From: Neoroseomonas lacus
GTDB taxonomy: Bacteria; Pseudomonadota; Alphaproteobacteria; Acetobacterales; Acetobacteraceae
Length of the DNA stretch: 64,000 nt
Assembly (NCBI RefSeq): GCF_014644535.1
Contig: NZ_BMKW01000003.1
Coordinates: 1-64,000 of the forward strand
Direction of reading: 5' to 3'
Shown here: one piece after another, positions 63,590-64,000 of the stretch
Layout of the letters: every line of letters starts with the position of its first letter
How positions within the stretch are numbered: the stretch's first letter is position 1
Notes under the pieces: generated by a model
Told to the model about the DNA's origin: nothing
What the model saw: the letters and a program-made list of their open reading frames with translations, nothing else
Database searches by the model: none
Made by a program: the position numbers and the translations under genes

Positions 63590-64000
63590 GCCCGCGCTAG
63601 CCCAACCCGCCGCAGCAGCATCGCGCGGTCCTCCTCCGGCGCGATGCGCCACCCCAGTACGACCACCACCGCCAGCGTCACCACCCCCAGCAGCCCCGCC
63701 GCGATGAAGCCGGGCGCCACCACCATCAGCCCCAGCCCCACGCCCGCCGCCGCCAGCAACGGCAACAGCGCGCGCCCCGCCACGGCCGCCGGCGGATAGA
63801 ACCGCGCCGCCAACAGGAAACGCCCCGCGCAATCCGCCGCCGCGCGCAACGCCCAGGCGATCGCCGCGCCCTCGATCCCGATCAGCAGCAGCAACCCCGC
63901 GCCGAGCGGCAGGAACACCGCCGCCTGCACCAGCGAGAAGGTCGCCGTCACCTCGGGCCGCCCGATCGCATCCAGCAGCACCCCCGGCACGAAGGCGAGG
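63586..64000 (-). CDS. Wzx-like polysaccharide flippase, C-terminal part (cut by window edge)
   Basis: Only about 138 residues of the C-terminus are inside the window. They show four hydrophobic segments (including FSLVQAAVFLPLGAGLLLLI, ALLPLLAAAGVGLGLMVVA and FIAAGLLGVVTLAVVVVLGW) and the IGIEGAAIAWALRAAADC segment typical of Wzx/MATE-type polysaccharide exporters. The frame is open to the last base, so the gene starts beyond it. It is coupled to the GT4 gene by ATGA and would flip the lipid-linked glycan built by the four transferases. Confidence 0.75.
   Translation of the reverse strand, partial: LAFVPGVLLDAIGRPEVTATFSLVQAAVFLPLGAGLLLLIGIEGAAIAWALRAAADCAGRFLLAARFYPPAAVAGRALLPLLAAAGVGLGLMVVAPGFIAAGLLGVVTLAVVVVLGWRIAPEEDRAMLLRRVGLARA

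Overview
The window is very GC-rich, densely coded chromosomal DNA from an alphaproteobacterium, most likely an Acetobacteraceae member of the Roseomonas type. That placement is an inference from gene content: six Bug (TctC-type) periplasmic receptors, several CoA-dependent catabolic operons, peptide-type ABC transporters, and a thiC gene with a TPP riboswitch. No rRNA, tRNA, CRISPR array or prophage was seen. Many starts have clear Shine-Dalgarno sequences, and many gene pairs overlap by 4 nt (ATGA) or 1 nt (TGATG).

Layout. (1) 333-9151, minus strand: a catabolic operon with an acyl-CoA ligase, MaoC-like dehydratase, Bug receptor, CaiB-type CoA-transferase and a biotin-dependent methylcrotonyl-CoA-carboxylase-like pair. 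A divergent IclR regulator (9246-10103) shares its compact promoter. (2) 10093-10610: remnants of three insertion sequence families side by side. (3) 10635-26499: a sulfur region. It holds SsuD/SfnG-type flavin monooxygenases, a DszC/SfnB-like acyl-CoA-dehydrogenase homologue, a TauD-like dioxygenase preceded by three overlapping micro-ORFs, siroheme synthesis (SUMT and a Met8-like protein), sulfite reductase, cysteine synthase, an Rrf2 regulator with a perfect palindromic site, and a decayed NtaA-type monooxygenase. Together these would release sulfite from organosulfur compounds, reduce it to sulfide and fix it as cysteine. (4) 26594-32453: mixed single genes (YgjV-like membrane protein, 67-aa orphan, SDR, atypical M28 peptidase, Bug receptor, aldo/keto reductase). 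(5) 32455-41592, minus: a seven-gene operon coupling a peptide-type ABC importer to HyuA/HyuB (hydantoinase/5-oxoprolinase). (6) 41832-51159, plus: an eight-gene operon with an MFS transporter, MBL hydrolase, ADP-forming acyl-CoA synthetase, Bug, enoyl-CoA hydratase, alpha-methylacyl-CoA racemase with an intact catalytic triad, acyl-CoA dehydrogenase and a second Bug. (7) 51146-57396: acyl-CoA ligase, NUDT19-like Nudix hydrolase, LimB-like monooxygenase, and a DUF35/thiolase/Bug operon. (8) 57503-59492: TPP riboswitch and thiC, with a hairpin that would hide the thiC ribosome site. (9) 59681-64000, minus: a translationally coupled surface-polysaccharide cluster of four glycosyltransferases and a flippase cut by the window edge.

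The most unusual observations are the micro-ORF chain before tauD, three more mini-ORFs abutting gene starts (before the CoA-transferase, the SfnB-like gene and cobA), the triple IS remnant, the overlapping divergent promoter with an operator beside the IclR start, the M28 protein lacking its catalytic glutamates, and six Bug receptors with no TctA/TctB membrane genes. Assignments rest on reading motifs by eye; no database search was possible.
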